A stretch of DNA of 64,000 bases, from NCBI GenBank assembly GCA_027422505.1, contig JAPQWV010000658.1:241001-305000 (forward strand), given 5' to 3'. Positions within the stretch are counted from its first letter, which is position 1, and every line of letters begins with the position of its first letter. The position numbers and the translations under genes were made by a program. Positions 11,226-22,693 of this stretch are shown here, one piece after another. The notes below the pieces were generated by a model that worked only from the letters and a program-made list of their open reading frames with translations, was not told the origin of the DNA and searched no databases. This stretch comes from Craterostigma plantagineum (taxonomy: Eukaryota; Streptophyta; Magnoliopsida; Lamiales; Linderniaceae).

Positions 11226-11734
11226 ATGACTTTCAACGAAAACGTTGGTTCACGGTCTTCCAACTATAGTATTACAGAAAGAGCATCAATGTTCGGCATG
11301 CCAACTAGGAAAAATGAAGCGGGCATCTCATCATATAAAGCTGGTTTCCTCTATTTCACGTCCACTGGAACTGCTTCACATGGATCTCTGTGGACCAATG
11401 CAGACACAGAGTATTAATAGACGCAAGTACATGCTGGTTATCGTTGATGATTTCTCTCGCTAAACATGGACGAAGTTCCTACGAACTAAAGATGAGACAG
11501 GGGGCTTTATCATCAATTTCGTGAACTCGACTTAAAATTTACTGCAGCAAACTATCCAAGTCATCGGAACGGGCAACGGCACTGAGTTCAAGAACAAGTA
11601 CCTCAGTGACTTTTATCAAAAACTTGGGATAAGTCAACAATTCTCAGCCACCAAGACGCCTCAACAAAATGGGGTCGTTGAAAGGAAGAACATGACTCTA
11701 GTGGAAGCCGCACGTACAATGTTGATTCATTCCA
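11226..11734 (+). pseudogene. Copia C1 integrase, second copy, N-terminal part
   Basis: The pre-integrase zinc segment is better preserved here than in the first copy: H-Q-C-S-A-C-Q-L-G-K-M-K in the 11245-11463 frame. It runs into L-L-H-M-D-L-C-G-P-M and V-D-D-F-S-R before a stop at 11463. The second and third catalytic regions follow in broken frames, with G-T-G-N-G-T-E-F in place of the usual R-T-D-N-G-T-E-F and then T-P-Q-Q-N-G-V-V-E-R-K-N. The copy is cut at 11734 by G1 and continues at 25653. Confidence 0.88.
11730..11734 (+). repeat. Target-site duplication of G1, left copy (TTCCA)
   Basis: TTCCA here and at 25648-25652 flank G1. The uninterrupted target (ATTCATTCCAGCCTCCCA) is present in the duplicate integrase copy near 10570, which confirms the junction. 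Confidence 0.97.
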
Positions 11735-14253
11735 TGTCAGGAACCGAAACCAAAACCTTATATCATGATCATAAGTTCATGCATTTACATAAGTTAATGG
11801 ATCATATAAGTTATTTTGAAACAGAGGTGATAGAATAACGTATTTAAAGTATTGTAGTTCTAGGTTCTCAAAGAGATATGTAGTCAAGAAGTGAATGTTA
11901 GGGAATTGGAAATTTTCTAACTATGAAATTTTCTAGGGTTTTCTCCGGTTTTGAAAAATTCATGTGTGTAATTAAAATGATCAAATAAGTTGGGAAGAAA
12001 TATTAAAATAATATTTAATTATGGTTAAAGAAGAGTCTCAAAAACCTTCAAGTATAATGTCGAAATATTTTAGGATTTCGAGATCTATTCATTAAAAGAT
12101 TTCAAAATTTCTCACTTAAGGATCTCGAGATTATGATTTAACATGATTAAAGTGTTAACATGTATGAATTTTATATTCATGCTATATATTGAAGACTGAG
12201 ATTCGAACAGCATTTGAGACTTCAAAGAAATTTTCCAAGTTCTTAAGAAATCATAGTTTGATCGAAAGTTTCCAAATTTCGAAAGAAAAATGTGTTTTTA
12301 GGTGTACCACTTTCAGGATTTCGATATGTATTAGAAAAGGATTTCGATGATATAAATTAGATAGATTTCGAGACATGATCTCGAAATCTACAGAATGTTG
12401 GAATATAAATCTCGAAAGTGGACTTCGAGATGAAGAGTAAATAGGTTCTCGATATAGGTCACTTACTAATTAGGGTTTCGACATCTTATATATATAGAGA
12501 TAGTTCTCGTAATTATCGGAAAAGTTGTCGAAATCTAAGAATCTCGAATTAGATGTTGAAAGTACTAGGAATGCTGAAATATAAATATCGAGGTACAATC
12601 TCGAATGAACTAAGTAAAACTCCAGATGTGGTCTTGAGATCAATTAGGTAAATCTCGAAATAATCCCAAGACATGTCGACATTTAGCAAGGAAGATCTCG
12701 AGATTTAATAGTCGAAACCAAATAGGTATTAGATAGATTTCGAAATATGTTTTGGAAACTCAAAGATCTCCATGCCATATTAAGTTTTCAACGTAAGTTC
12801 CGAAATTGACTAGGAAAATGTCGAGATGTGTTTCAATGGCACATTTCGAAATCTTTCATATTGCACTTTAAAGTTCTCGACATATACTACTAAGATTTTG
12901 ATAAGTATAGATTTCGAGATATAACTTCCAAGTTTATAAAGGCGATTTCATAAATTTCGAGATATTATCTCGAAATAAATTAAGTAAATCTCGTGGTATC
13001 ATCTCGAGATGAATTAGGTAAATCTCGAAACATGATTTAAAATTTAGAAGTTCAATCAGGAAGATTTCGAGGGATGACTTTTGAAATTTAGAAATACAAT
13101 TAAATAGAATTTGAAAATAAAAAGAATAGTGATACATATATAAGAAATTTTAATATCACATAAAATATTCGATATTTAGGGTTTTGATTTAAAATAAGTT
13201 AGGGTTTCTGGTAAAGGATATGAATAGGAAGAATCATGCATATCACGCACGTCATTATAGGAACTTTGTATTTACGGATAAAATAATTGTATAGGTCAGG
13301 AGTCCGATAAGGGCAAGGGAAAAGCCGATTAAGCGAAGGAAGAAAATAGGCAAAACTTGTGAGTATGATTTGCAACATGTACCTTATGTGCCTTATGTGC
13401 TTACATAATTTATATGGATTAATTGATTAATATATGATATATGTGCTATTTACGAATCGACGTGAACTATGTGACCGTAAAGTGCCTTTATAGGATCTAT
13501 GTATCATCTAGGGTATTTTATATAGCATTGCATACATATAAATGAAAGGAGAAACCGTTATGACTGCTACGACTCCAGATGGTACGATACGGATGCTACG
13601 GCATACTTCCCTCCAAATCAGGGGGATGACAGTTACTTCCCTTCAAATCGGGGGATGACAGGGTCCTGTACAGGCACATATAGATTTTTACCGTATTGAC
13701 AGAGTCCATGCATGGGCGCCGACTGGGCGTACAGTGCAGTCTAGCTAGTCTATAACGGGAGTATCAAAATAAATGGACATATAGAATGGCATGTGATCTA
13801 CGGATCCTATGAACGACAGTTATATGCACAATGATTTTATGATGGCATAATTACGATATTGATGGAAAGGAACGGACTACTATTTATTTTATCGTCAATT
13901 GTTATTAGTTAACATGTTGCGATCATACTCTGAGTTGTTGTCTTCACAGTTGTTGTAGGTAAATTAGCAGACTACATAGAGCACATCATCATACAAGCAT
14001 GGATTGCAGGTTGGCCGATGATGCTCTCCCCTGCTTCCCTCTGGTTCATCATTAGCAAATAGAATAGAAATGGATTTAGATTGTTGCATTTGTGACTCGT
14101 ATGATAGGTGTATATAAGTACTTGATTGTGAAAGGAACTAGATCGGATGTACGCGCCCGTTTTGTTAAAGGAAATGGTTATGGGAATCGCGAAAAAAATT
14201 TATATGAATATTTTGTTGCTGCGTAAAATAGTAATAGGATATGGGCCACTACA
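11735..14253 (+). repeat. G1 5' LTR (2519 bp)
   Basis: It starts TGTCAGGAACC and ends GGGCCACTACA. It is near-identical in long stretches to 22711-25647 but lacks about 420 bp present in the other LTR (junction near 12130). The first half is packed with TTTCGAGA and TCTCGAAA words. Confidence 0.95.
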
Positions 14254-14258
14254 TTTAG

Positions 14259-14271
14259 TGGTATCAGAGCC
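14259..14271 (+). promoter_or_regulatory. G1 primer-binding site
   Basis: TGGTATCAGAGCC, initiator Met-tRNA type, lies five bases after the LTR end. Confidence 0.9.
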
Positions 14272-14513
14272 TAGGTGTTAGGTTCTGTAGACATTTGCAT
14301 AGTATGTACATGTTTTGAATTGCCCTTAAACTTTTCTTGCATATATAGGCAAAGGGCAATAGGTGATCCGATACCTATAGAACGTGATGAACCTACTATA
14401 GAGGGAGGAGAAAGAACGGCCGTACCTGAATCCCATTCATTGCATACACTTAGACAGTTTGAATCCGAACACCCCCTAACAACTCCCCGAGACGACGATA
14501 TGATAAGTTAAGA

Positions 14514-15320
14514 ATGATGGGTGTTGTGGACTTTATGGGTACGACAGATCCCGCGGAAGCAGAAACATGGCTGAAAAGTACAGAAAGGATATTGAATATG
14601 ATGCAATGCACCCCAGACGAGAAGTTCGATTATGCAGTCTCTCTCCTTCAAGGGCATGCATATGAATGGCGAGAAACAGTCCCTGATAGTATGATCCAAC
14701 CTCCGGTGCTGACCTGGGAGGATTTTCTGAGGGAATTTAACGATACGTACATGCCTGAAGTTTATAAGGATTAGAAAGAGAAGGAATTCCAAGAACTGAA
14801 ACAAGGTAACAGGTCCGTAGACGAGTATGAAGTGCTGTTTAATCAGCTATCCTGTTATGCCTCGTATATGGTTGCTACTGAAAGAAATAAGTGTCGAAGA
14901 TTTGAAGAAGGACTCTGCTATATGATTAGAAATCGCATCACGCCATCAGATATGGAGTCCTATGGGAAATTGATGGAGGCAGCCATTCGCACTGAAAGAT
15001 TAGAAACCGAGTCTCGGAATTTTCAAAGTAGTAAAAGAAGGTCAGGCGAAGAGCGCCTAGTGGAAAAAATGAAAAAGGCGTATAGTTCGCCTAGACCAAT
15101 GAGTGTTCAAAGTAGCTCTGCAAAGGGTAGTACAGGCGGACCAAGAACTACTGGATGGAGTATAGAGACTTCGCAACAAATACCAACATGTGAACACTGT
15201 GGGAAGAACCACATGGGTGTATGTAGATGGCTCACAGGCGAATGTTTTACATGTGGGCAACCAGGACATATAGCTAGGAATTGCCCAACATTGCGAGCAG
15301 AACCTACAGTAGATCAATGA
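14514..15320 (+). pseudogene. G1 gag (capsid and CCHC knuckles)
   Basis: This is the Gypsy gag (retrotransposon gag family) that builds the particle. Signatures are A-E-x-W-L-K-S-T-E-R-I at about residue 20 and T-W-E-D-F-L-R-E-F-N-D-T-Y at about residue 75. A tail follows with C-E-H-C-G-K-N-H-M-G-V-C and a clean knuckle C-F-T-C-G-Q-P-G-H-I-A-R-N-C. An in-frame TAG at 14772-14774 splits the ORF; the same frame continues to 15320. An N-terminal extension is possible in the 14275-14511 ORF, which lies in a different frame. A frameshift near 15310-15335 separates gag from pol. Confidence 0.93.
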
Positions 15321-15335
15321 AGAGTTAGCGACCTT

Positions 15336-17235
15336 CCACAAGTCGTGGAAGAGGAAGGGGACGAGGACCATATAGTACAGACTCAGGAAGAGGATATATA
15401 GGAGGCCAAGCTTACAGACCGCCAGCACAGGCTCGGATTTTCACTATGACTCGTGACGAGGCCAAAGAGGGATCACACATAATTACGGGTACATTATCTA
15501 TTTGTGATTTTGAAGCATATGTTTTATTCGATCCAGGTGCCACTCATTCATTCATGTCACGAACATTTACATCATTATTACCTGATAAACTCGAACCCCT
15601 AGAAGAGGAATTGTATGTTCGACTGCCAACGGGCGAAATAGTTACAATGGATACAATATATTTAGAATGCAAAATGGTCAGTGAAGGGATAGAGATGCGA
15701 GCAACTCTGTTCGTTATTCCTTTAATGGATTTTGACGTAATATTGGACATGGACTGGTTGTCAAGATACAGGGCGAAGCTTGATTGTTTCAAAAAGGAAA
15801 TCGAATTGACCCCTATAGATCAGACACATATAATATTTAAAGGAGAGAAGGGCGTACGGACGACACATCTGATATCAAGTTTAGAAGCTTCTAAAATGAT
15901 TAGTAAAGGATGCGAAGGGTATATAGCCTATGTTATAAATGTGCAGTTAAGTGGATTAAAAATAAAAGATATTCCGGTAATCAGTGAATATCCCGATGTC
16001 TTTCTCGAAGAGTTACCGGGGTTACCACCCGATCGAGATACGGAGTTCACTATTGAACTTCAACCAGGCACGACGCCAATATCTATTCCACCATATCGAA
16101 TGGCCCCAATTTAATTGAACGAATTGAAGGTACAACTGAAGGAATTATTAGATAAAGGCTATATAAGACCGAGCGTATTACCATGGGGAGCGCATGTTCT
16201 CTTCGTCAAAAAGAAGGATGGGACTCTTAGACTGTGTATGGATTATAGAAAGCTAAATAAGGTAACGGTGAAAAATAAATATCCATTGTCTCGGTTTGAC
16301 GATCTATTTGACCAGTTACAAGGTTCTAGAGTCTTTTCAAAAATTGATTTAAGGTCGGGGTACCACCAATTGAAGATTGCGAATGGTGATATTCCAAAGA
16401 CGGCCTTTAGAACAAGATATGGGCATTACGAATTTTTAGTTATGCCCTTTGGATTGACAAATGCCCCTGCATTGTTTATGGCATTGATGAATGATATCTT
16501 CCGACCCTATTTAGACAAGTTCTTGATCGTCTTTATTGATGATATTCTAGTATATTCCAAGTCAAAAGAGGAGCACGAACAACATTTGAGCATTGTACTT
16601 CAAACTTCATGAGAAAAGAAATTGTATGCGAAACTCTCTAAGTGCGAATTTTGGTTAGATCAAGTAGTGTTTCTGGGGCACGTAGTTTCAGGCAAAGGTA
16701 TCCAAGTCGATCCCAGCAAAATTGAAGCAGTAATCAAGAGCAAAATTGAAGCAGTAATCAAGTGGGAAAGCCCCAAAAATATTGCAGAAGCTCGTAGTTT
16801 TTTGGGATTGGCCGGATACTATCAACGGTTCATCGAAAATTTCTCACTAATAGCAGCCCCAATGACGAAGTTATTACGTAAAGGAGTTGTATTTAAGTGG
16901 ACAGATGAATGCCAAAGGGGTTTTGAATAATTGAAGGAGCGATTAACGACAGCTCCTGTGCTAACTATTCCATCTGGTACCGAAGGTTTTGTGATTTATA
17001 GCGATGCGTCGTATCAAGGACTAGGATGCGTGCTAATGCAACACGGAAAAGTAGTGGCGTATGCATCTCAATAGCTGAAGCCATACGAAACATCCTACCC
17101 AACTCACAACTTAGAGCTAGCGGCCGTGGTGTTCGCACTAAAGATATGGCAACACTACTTATACGGTGCAACTTTTCAGATACTTACTGACCAAAGTCTG
17201 AAATATCTGTTAACCCAGAAAGAATTAAATATGAG
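15336..17235 (+). pseudogene. G1 pol: aspartic protease, reverse transcriptase, RNase H
   Basis: The protease motif is L-F-D-P-G-A-T-H-S-F (DPG, with Pro where DSG or DTG is usual) at about 15525. The reverse transcriptase shows [38 protein letters not shown] and the catalytic F-I-D-D-I-L at about 16530. RNase H follows with S-D-A-S-Y-Q-G-L-G-C-V-L at about 17000 and L-A-A-V-V-F-A-L. Same-frame stops occur at 16112, 16610 and 16928 and within RNase H. A frameshift lies near 17235 just before the A-D-A-L-S-R end of RNase H. An in-frame 24-bp tandem duplication (K-I-E-A-V-I-K-S) lies at 16717-16764. Confidence 0.95.
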
Positions 17236-17907
17236 ACAGAGCGGTGGATCAAGCTGTTAAAGGATTACGACTGTACTATAGAGTATCATCCTGGAAAGGC
17301 TAACGTCGTTGCTGATGCTTTGAGTCGGAAATCGTATGGTACCATATCTTATTTATGAGTATGTTCTTTATCAAGTTTGATTGACCTCAGGAAAATGAAT
17401 ACGAAGATGAAAGTAAACGATACGGGTGCTATCTGTGCCTCAATTATAGTTCGACCTATCATGTTAGATCGAATTAGACAAGTACAGTTTAAAGATGAAA
17501 AGCTGGCTAAGAGTACTGATAAAGTGAAACAAGGGTTAGGGAAGTCTTTTGGGATAAACGAGAATGGGACTTTGACAGTAAATGGCCGCATATGTGTTCC
17601 TGATATCGATAATCTTCGACGAGAAATAATGGAAGAGGCACACACTGCTCCTTATGATATGCATCCAGGCAGTATGTAGATGTATCGGACCCTTAAATCT
17701 CACTATTGGTGGCCAAGGATTAAGAAGGATGCGGCCGAGTATGTGCTGAAATATTTGACGTGTCAGCAAATCAAAGTTGAACACCAAGCGCCAGTGGGTA
17801 AATTACATCCTTTACCCATACCTGTTTGGAAATGGGACGAAGAACGATGGATTTTCTTTATGGGCTTCCTCCAACGGCTAAGAAAAATGATTGGGTAATT
17901 GTTGATA
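17236..17907 (+). pseudogene. G1 integrase, N-terminal zinc domain and first catalytic region
   Basis: After the RNase H tail (V-V-A-D-A-L-S-R-K), the HHCC zinc-binding domain is visible as E-A-H-T-A-P-Y-D-M-H, then Y-W-W-P-R, then L-K-Y-L-T-C-Q-Q. The first zinc cysteine is Tyr. A TAG sits at 17677-17679. The first catalytic Asp (M-D-F-L-Y-G-L-P) is only readable after a frameshift near 17845. The gene is cut at 17907 by the solo LTR and resumes at 20716 with R-L-T-K-S-A-H-F-L-P. Confidence 0.9.
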
Positions 17908-17989
17908 TGTAATACCCGAGTCCCGTAAGTAAGCTAAGAAAAATGATTGGGTAATTGTTGATATGTAATACCCGAGTCCCGTAAGTAAG
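17878..17989 (+). repeat. 56-bp perfect tandem duplication spanning the solo-LTR left junction
   Basis: The 56 bp starting CTAAGAAAAATGATTGGG and ending CCCGTAAGTAAG occur twice in a row (17878-17933, 17934-17989). Each copy holds 30 bp of integrase, the TGATA target copy and the first 26 bp of the LTR. The duplication therefore happened after the LTR inserted. Confidence 0.95.
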
Positions 17990-20710
17990 CCGGCCAGTAA
18001 ATATGCATACATATTATATGGCTTATGTGACTGCATGAGACACGTTTGGTGAATTTTTATTATTATTTGTGTGCTTATATGATTTCATTATAAATGCTAA
18101 CATGACATATATAGGTTGGAAAGTAGTGTTGGGACTTAGGAAAAGAGCTAACTAAAGAAATCAAGGTATAGGATTTTAATTGCCAAGTACTAACAAAATA
18201 TGAGTAGAAATTTAGTGGGGCCTATTAAAATCTATAGTTTAAAGCCCAATCACTAGAGATAAGTACTAATTACTTAGAAGTAAAGGAATGTGACGTTGGT
18301 TGGTGTCTTATCAAGCATGCTATTGGATAATCCTTTCGATTTATCAATAACTCTCCGATGGACTGAATTTAAATAGACAAAAGAACTCAAACAGTACAAG
18401 TTTCGAAAAATAAGAAACCCTAAAAAGAGGAAACTACATCAAACGAGAGCAAAGGAAGGAACACAGTTCGACTACTAACGAGAATAGCACTATAGCAGGT
18501 ATAATTCTATTCATTGGTTTATAGATCAGTTTTATACTCTTTATAGGGCTTAGGAATCAAACTAAAATATTTCTAAAGCAGACTTGGAAATTAAATTGGT
18601 TATTAATTTAGGGTTTTGATCGAAATATGCTGTAGGAATGATGTGATTTCTAGTTTAATAGATGTTGAAACCATGTTAATTTGTAGGAATGATTACGGGA
18701 TTAAAATGAGGGTAGAGTAAATGTCGGAGTTCATGTCGGGATTTAATTCCCATAGTGACTTCGAAATTTAAGCTATATAAATGTCGAAATGTTGTTTGAA
18801 ATGTCGAAACATGCATCTCGATATCTATCTTGCTGTAATGTCGACATTTTGCTTAATAATTTCTTGATATCTTAATATATATATATATATATATATAGCT
18901 CGACATTTGTTGTAAGAGCTCGAAATTCCACTTGATAAAGAAGTCGAAACCCTTACATAAAAACTATATCAATACAAGCTTTGAGATGTGTGTAATAGCT
19001 CGAGATTCTATGGTCCATATATTTGTGTGAAGTATCGAAATCTTTATGCACTTCGACATTTATCTTCTTAATATCGACATCTTGATAGATAATGACACAA
19101 AACTCGAGATTTACCTCCAGAAAATGTCGAAATGTTGCTTGGAAATGTCGAGACATGTAGCTCGACATCTTGTAGAAAATCTCGACACATATCTAGTGAT
19201 GCATCTCGAAATTTCTAGTTAAAATATCGAAACCTAATTCCAATATGTCGAGATGTATGTGGTATATAATATATCGAAATTAACCTCATATTATATCATA
19301 TCGATATCCTATTTTATAATTCCAAAGTGTAGCTCGACATTTGTGTCGAGATTCATCTCGACATTTACTTCATAATTCCAACCCACACTTCGAGATTAAA
19401 TATACAAGTGAGAATTATATCGATATCCAATCTTCAATTATTTTATGATCTAATATCGAAATCATGATAATATGGTATGAATAATATCCAGATCTATTTC
19501 AAAACCCATAAAAGTCAAAACTAGGGTTTTCAAATTAAGCCATTTTAGTAAAACTGTAATTAGACTAACAAACCCTAATTTTATATGTTTCTATATTTAG
19601 GGTTTGAAGATTTACGACATACCGTACGATAAGATTAAAATAGCTAAGGAGTACCAGGTAAGTGGGAATTTCAACTACAACACATAAATTATTTGTACTA
19701 ACATGAATTACGTGGCTATCTGTTTATATGAAATTATGTGAATTATTTGCTATATATGAGGATATAGCATGCATTTTAGTATTGTTACATGAGCATGAAC
19801 ACATGCATACACGGCATGCACGGAAATTGTGCGATGAGAGTATGCATGGTATAATGTCGCTTGAAAGGGATGGATATTTGCCGATATGGGCATCTGATGT
19901 CGACTCACAGTTGAATCTGGACTGCTTCTATGACACCATGACGACCCGGTACGTCGTCGGATATATATTTATTATTTGGGCAGAATGCCCTGAATTGCGG
20001 TAGGTGCGACCTGGAGGAGGCGATTCGAGGGTGGCAGCGACACCGAGGGTATCTCTGGTGTTGGCGACCCCGAAGTGGGCTACCAGCGTAAGCGTCCGCG
20101 GAACAGCAAGTACCCATTGGGCCGAATGGCGGGCCGTCATGCATCCCAATGCGAATTGGGCCGAAATGCGTGACTGGTATTTTATGGTTCGTCACCCTTT
20201 GTGGATTGCTGGACCATTGTCCTTATTGGAATTGAGCTCTGAAAATGGTGCATAGTAAGTCAGTCGAGGGCCCTGAGAGATATGAGATTGAGTTTGATCC
20301 TATTAGGGTCTGAATACATTGGCGCGGATGCCTTTGCAAATGAGACACGTGCACGGCATGCATTATTCCTACTTACTGAGCTTTATAGCTCATCCCATAT
20401 TTTATGTGTTGTAGGTACACGCGACCACGGTACGTGATCGCTTATAACGGCGAGGTTATCTTTTGAAGCTTCCAGTGACTTTTGAGGGTGGTGTGTACAT
20501 GAATGCGACCCGTGGGGCGGAAGTTAGGATTCCTTTTGTTGCTATTAGGAAACCATCCTAGGTTGGGAGCAATATTTTGAATTGTACAGAACGAATTCCT
20601 TTATATAAAAGGAAAAATTTTACCCACGTTTTCGCATCTTATTTATTTTAAACTGACATTAGCCACGTAAGTTAGCATTAGAAATGGTAAGTAGATGGCG
20701 GGGCGCCACA
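17964..20710 (+). mobile_element. Solo Gypsy-type LTR inserted in G1 integrase
   Basis: It is bounded by TGTAATACCCGAG and GGGGCGCCACA and flanked by TGATA at 17959-17963 and 20711-20715. Removing it restores the integrase reading V-I-V-D-R-L-T-K. No primer site, gag or pol lies inside, so it is a solo LTR (about 2.75 kb) left by LTR-LTR recombination. Its first 40 bp resemble the LTR fragment at 26947-28008. It carries the same TTTCGAGA and CTCGACAT words as the G1 LTRs around 18720-19450. An (AT)n run lies at 18875-18896. The ORFs inside it are not credible genes. Confidence 0.92.
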
Positions 20711-20715
20711 TGATA

Positions 20716-20833
20716 GACTTACGAAATCGGCGCACTTTTTACCATTTCGATGGGGTTCTACACTGGAATATCTGGCAAAAAGATACGTCAACGAAATACT
20801 TCGACTACATGGAGTACCTACGTCCATAGTATC
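20716..20833 (+). pseudogene. G1 integrase, core segment between the two insertions
   Basis: The frame starting at the second base reads R-L-T-K-S-A-H-F-L-P-F and ends R-L-H-G-V-P-T-S-I-V-S, the segment between the first and second catalytic Asp of Gypsy integrases. It is interrupted at 20834 by Cassandra. Confidence 0.92.
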
Positions 20834-21298
20834 TGTGACGCCCGGGGCCGATGAGGGCGGGGAGTGATCGCCGGTGCTAGAGATGTGCACGGACAAGGAG
20901 CGGCTCCTGGCAGGCTTCTAGGCGAAGGGGTACATGAATGAACCAATCCGACACCCGAATGAGAGGGGATCCTGAGACTGACAATGTGGGCGTGTCAGAC
21001 TAAGAATCGTATAAAAGAATTGATAGTATTACTCATATCACCAAGGTCGACCTACCTTTTCGGGAGTCCATCCGAAAGAACTTCAAAGTTAAGCGTGCTT
21101 GACTTGAAGCAATCTTGGGATGGGTGACCCCCTGGGAAGTTTGCCCAGGGTGCGTGTGAGCGAGGACGAAACACGCTGAAAGGTTAAACGGTGGTACAGT
21201 GGGGCAAGACTATCAGTCGGAGTGTGGTAGGCCCAACCCCACAGGTCCCGGTAGGGACGGATGTTACAGTGACACCCGGTATGGGACGGGTTGTTACA
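20834..21298 (+). repeat. Cassandra left LTR
   Basis: It runs from TGTGACGCCCGGGG to ACGGGTTGTTACA, 465 bp, with the 5S-like segment in its middle. Confidence 0.95.
21027..21158 (+). other. 5S rRNA-like sequence in Cassandra left LTR
   Basis: AGTTAAGCGTGCTTG matches box A of plant 5S rRNA genes, and GGATGGGTGACCCCCTGGGA matches the box C region apart from one base. Spacing is as in 5S. The upstream part (ACTCATATCACC) is a weaker match to the 5S start. It is the RNA polymerase III internal promoter signature known in Cassandra LTRs, not a functional 5S gene. The same block recurs at about 21564-21695. Confidence 0.9.
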
Positions 21299-21370
21299 GG
21301 TGGTATCAGAGCACAACCTCTCGCAGTACGGTGCTGGTTCGGGGACGAACCATGCGGAAGCTGGTGGGCA

Positions 21371-21835
21371 TGTGACGCCCGGGGCCGATGAGGGCGGGGA
21401 GTGATCGCCGGTGCTAGAGATGTGCACGGACAAGGAGCGGCTCCTGGCAGGCTTCTAGGCGAAGGGGTACATGAATGAACCAATCCGACACCCGAATGAG
21501 AGGGGATCCTGAGACTGACAATGTGGGCGTGTCAGACTAAGAATCGTATAAAAGAATTGATAGTATTACTCATATCACCAAGGTCGACCTACCTTTTCGG
21601 GAGTCCATCCGAAAGAACTTCAAAGTTAAGCGTGCTTGACTTGAAGCAATCTTGGGATGGGTGACCCCCTGGGAAGTTTGCCCAGGGTGCGTCTGAGCGA
21701 GGACGAAACACGCTGAAAGGTTAAACGGTGGTACAGTGGGGCAAGACTATCAGTCGGAGTGTGGTGGGCCCAACCCCACAGGTCCCGGTAGGGACGGATG
21801 TTACAGTGACACCCGGTATGGGACGGGTTGTTACA
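21371..21835 (+). repeat. Cassandra right LTR
   Basis: This 465-bp copy of the left LTR carries the second 5S-like segment and ends at the GTATC duplication. Confidence 0.95.
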
Positions 21836-22690
21836 GTATCTGATCGTGATCCCCGATTTACTTCTAGATTTTGGGAAAGTTTATAGGAAGCGCTCGGAAC
21901 TAAATTACATTTTACTACGACGTTTTATCCACAGACAGACGGACAGTAAGAAATGACAATACAGACCCTGGAAGACATGCTTCGAGCATGCGTAATCGAA
22001 TTCAAAGGATCATGGGATGATTATATAGCGCTAATGGAACTTGCCTGTAACAATCAGTTCCATTCAAGTATTGGAATGGCCCCATACGAAGCTTTGTACG
22101 GTCGGAAATGTTGTAACCCAATCTGTTGGGATACGGAAGGAGAACAAATATTGGAAGGACCAGACTTAGTTCAGGATACGATGGAAAAAATTAAAGTAGT
22201 AAAAAGTCGACTTAAAGCGGCCCAACACAGACAAAAGAGTTATATAGACCAACACAGACGAGAAATGGAATACGGAGTTGGAGAAAAAGTATTCTTGCGA
22301 GTATCTCCATGGAAAGGAGTTTTACGATTTGGAAAGAAAGGAAAGTTGAGCCCACCGTTACATTGGGCCATATGAGGTACTGGAAACCTGAATTATCACA
22401 GATACACAAAGTCTTCCATGTCAGTATGCTACGACGATATAGATCAGATCCTTCACACATTCTGCGTGACGAACCAATAAATGTTTCTCAGGATCTTAAT
22501 TATGTAGAAGAAATGGTAGAAGTCCTGGAATATGCTGACAAGCAGTTACGAAATAAAACGATTCCGATGGTAAAAGTGAGATGGAAGAATCATTCAGCTC
22601 GTGAAGCTACGTGGGAAACAAATAGAAAGTATAAAGACCCAGTACCCATGGTTATTGATCGAAACATGTACGAAATTTCGAGGTGGGAAT
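21836..22690 (+). pseudogene. G1 integrase C-terminal part and chromodomain
   Basis: The reading resumes with V-S-D-R-D-P-R-F-T-S (second catalytic Asp), then F-Y-P-Q-T-D-G-Q-stop-E, where the stop precedes the catalytic Glu. Next come M-A-P-Y-E-A-L-Y-G-R-K-C and the G-x-K-V-F-L-R-V-S-P region. After a frameshift near 22350, F-H-V-S-M-L-R-R-Y leads into a chromodomain (about 22500-22680: E-V-L-E-Y, V-K-V-R-W-K-N-H, E-A-T-W-E). Chromodomains tether chromovirus integrases to modified histones and bias insertion toward heterochromatin. The domain itself is free of stops. Confidence 0.93.
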
Positions 22691-22693
22691 TTT

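Larger units (their letters stand above)
20834..21835 (+). mobile_element. Cassandra-type TRIM retrotransposon (5S-like LTRs)
   Basis: This is a complete 1002-bp element with two 465-bp LTRs (20834-21298 and 21371-21835) and only 72 bp between them. That interval has a Met-tRNA primer site (21301-21312) and a purine-leaning end (GCGGAAGCTGGTGGGCA). It is flanked by GTATC at 20829-20833 and 21836-21840; the integrase frame resumes exactly after it. The LTRs differ at only two positions that I noticed, so the insertion is recent. It encodes nothing and must be mobilised in trans. The 5S rRNA-like block in each LTR identifies the Cassandra group. Confidence 0.95.

Noticed and set aside
20004..20255. 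ORFs on both strands at 19905-20255
   Set aside because: They lie inside the solo LTR, overlap each other in opposite frames and show no motif.
21027..21158. Genuine 5S rRNA gene
   Set aside because: It sits at the same place in both LTRs of a transposable element and the 5' half is too diverged for a functional 5S gene.
21089..21483. ORFs of about 100 aa on the minus strand in the Cassandra element
   Set aside because: They cross LTR boundaries of a TRIM, which encodes no protein; they are by-products of GC-rich LTR sequence.
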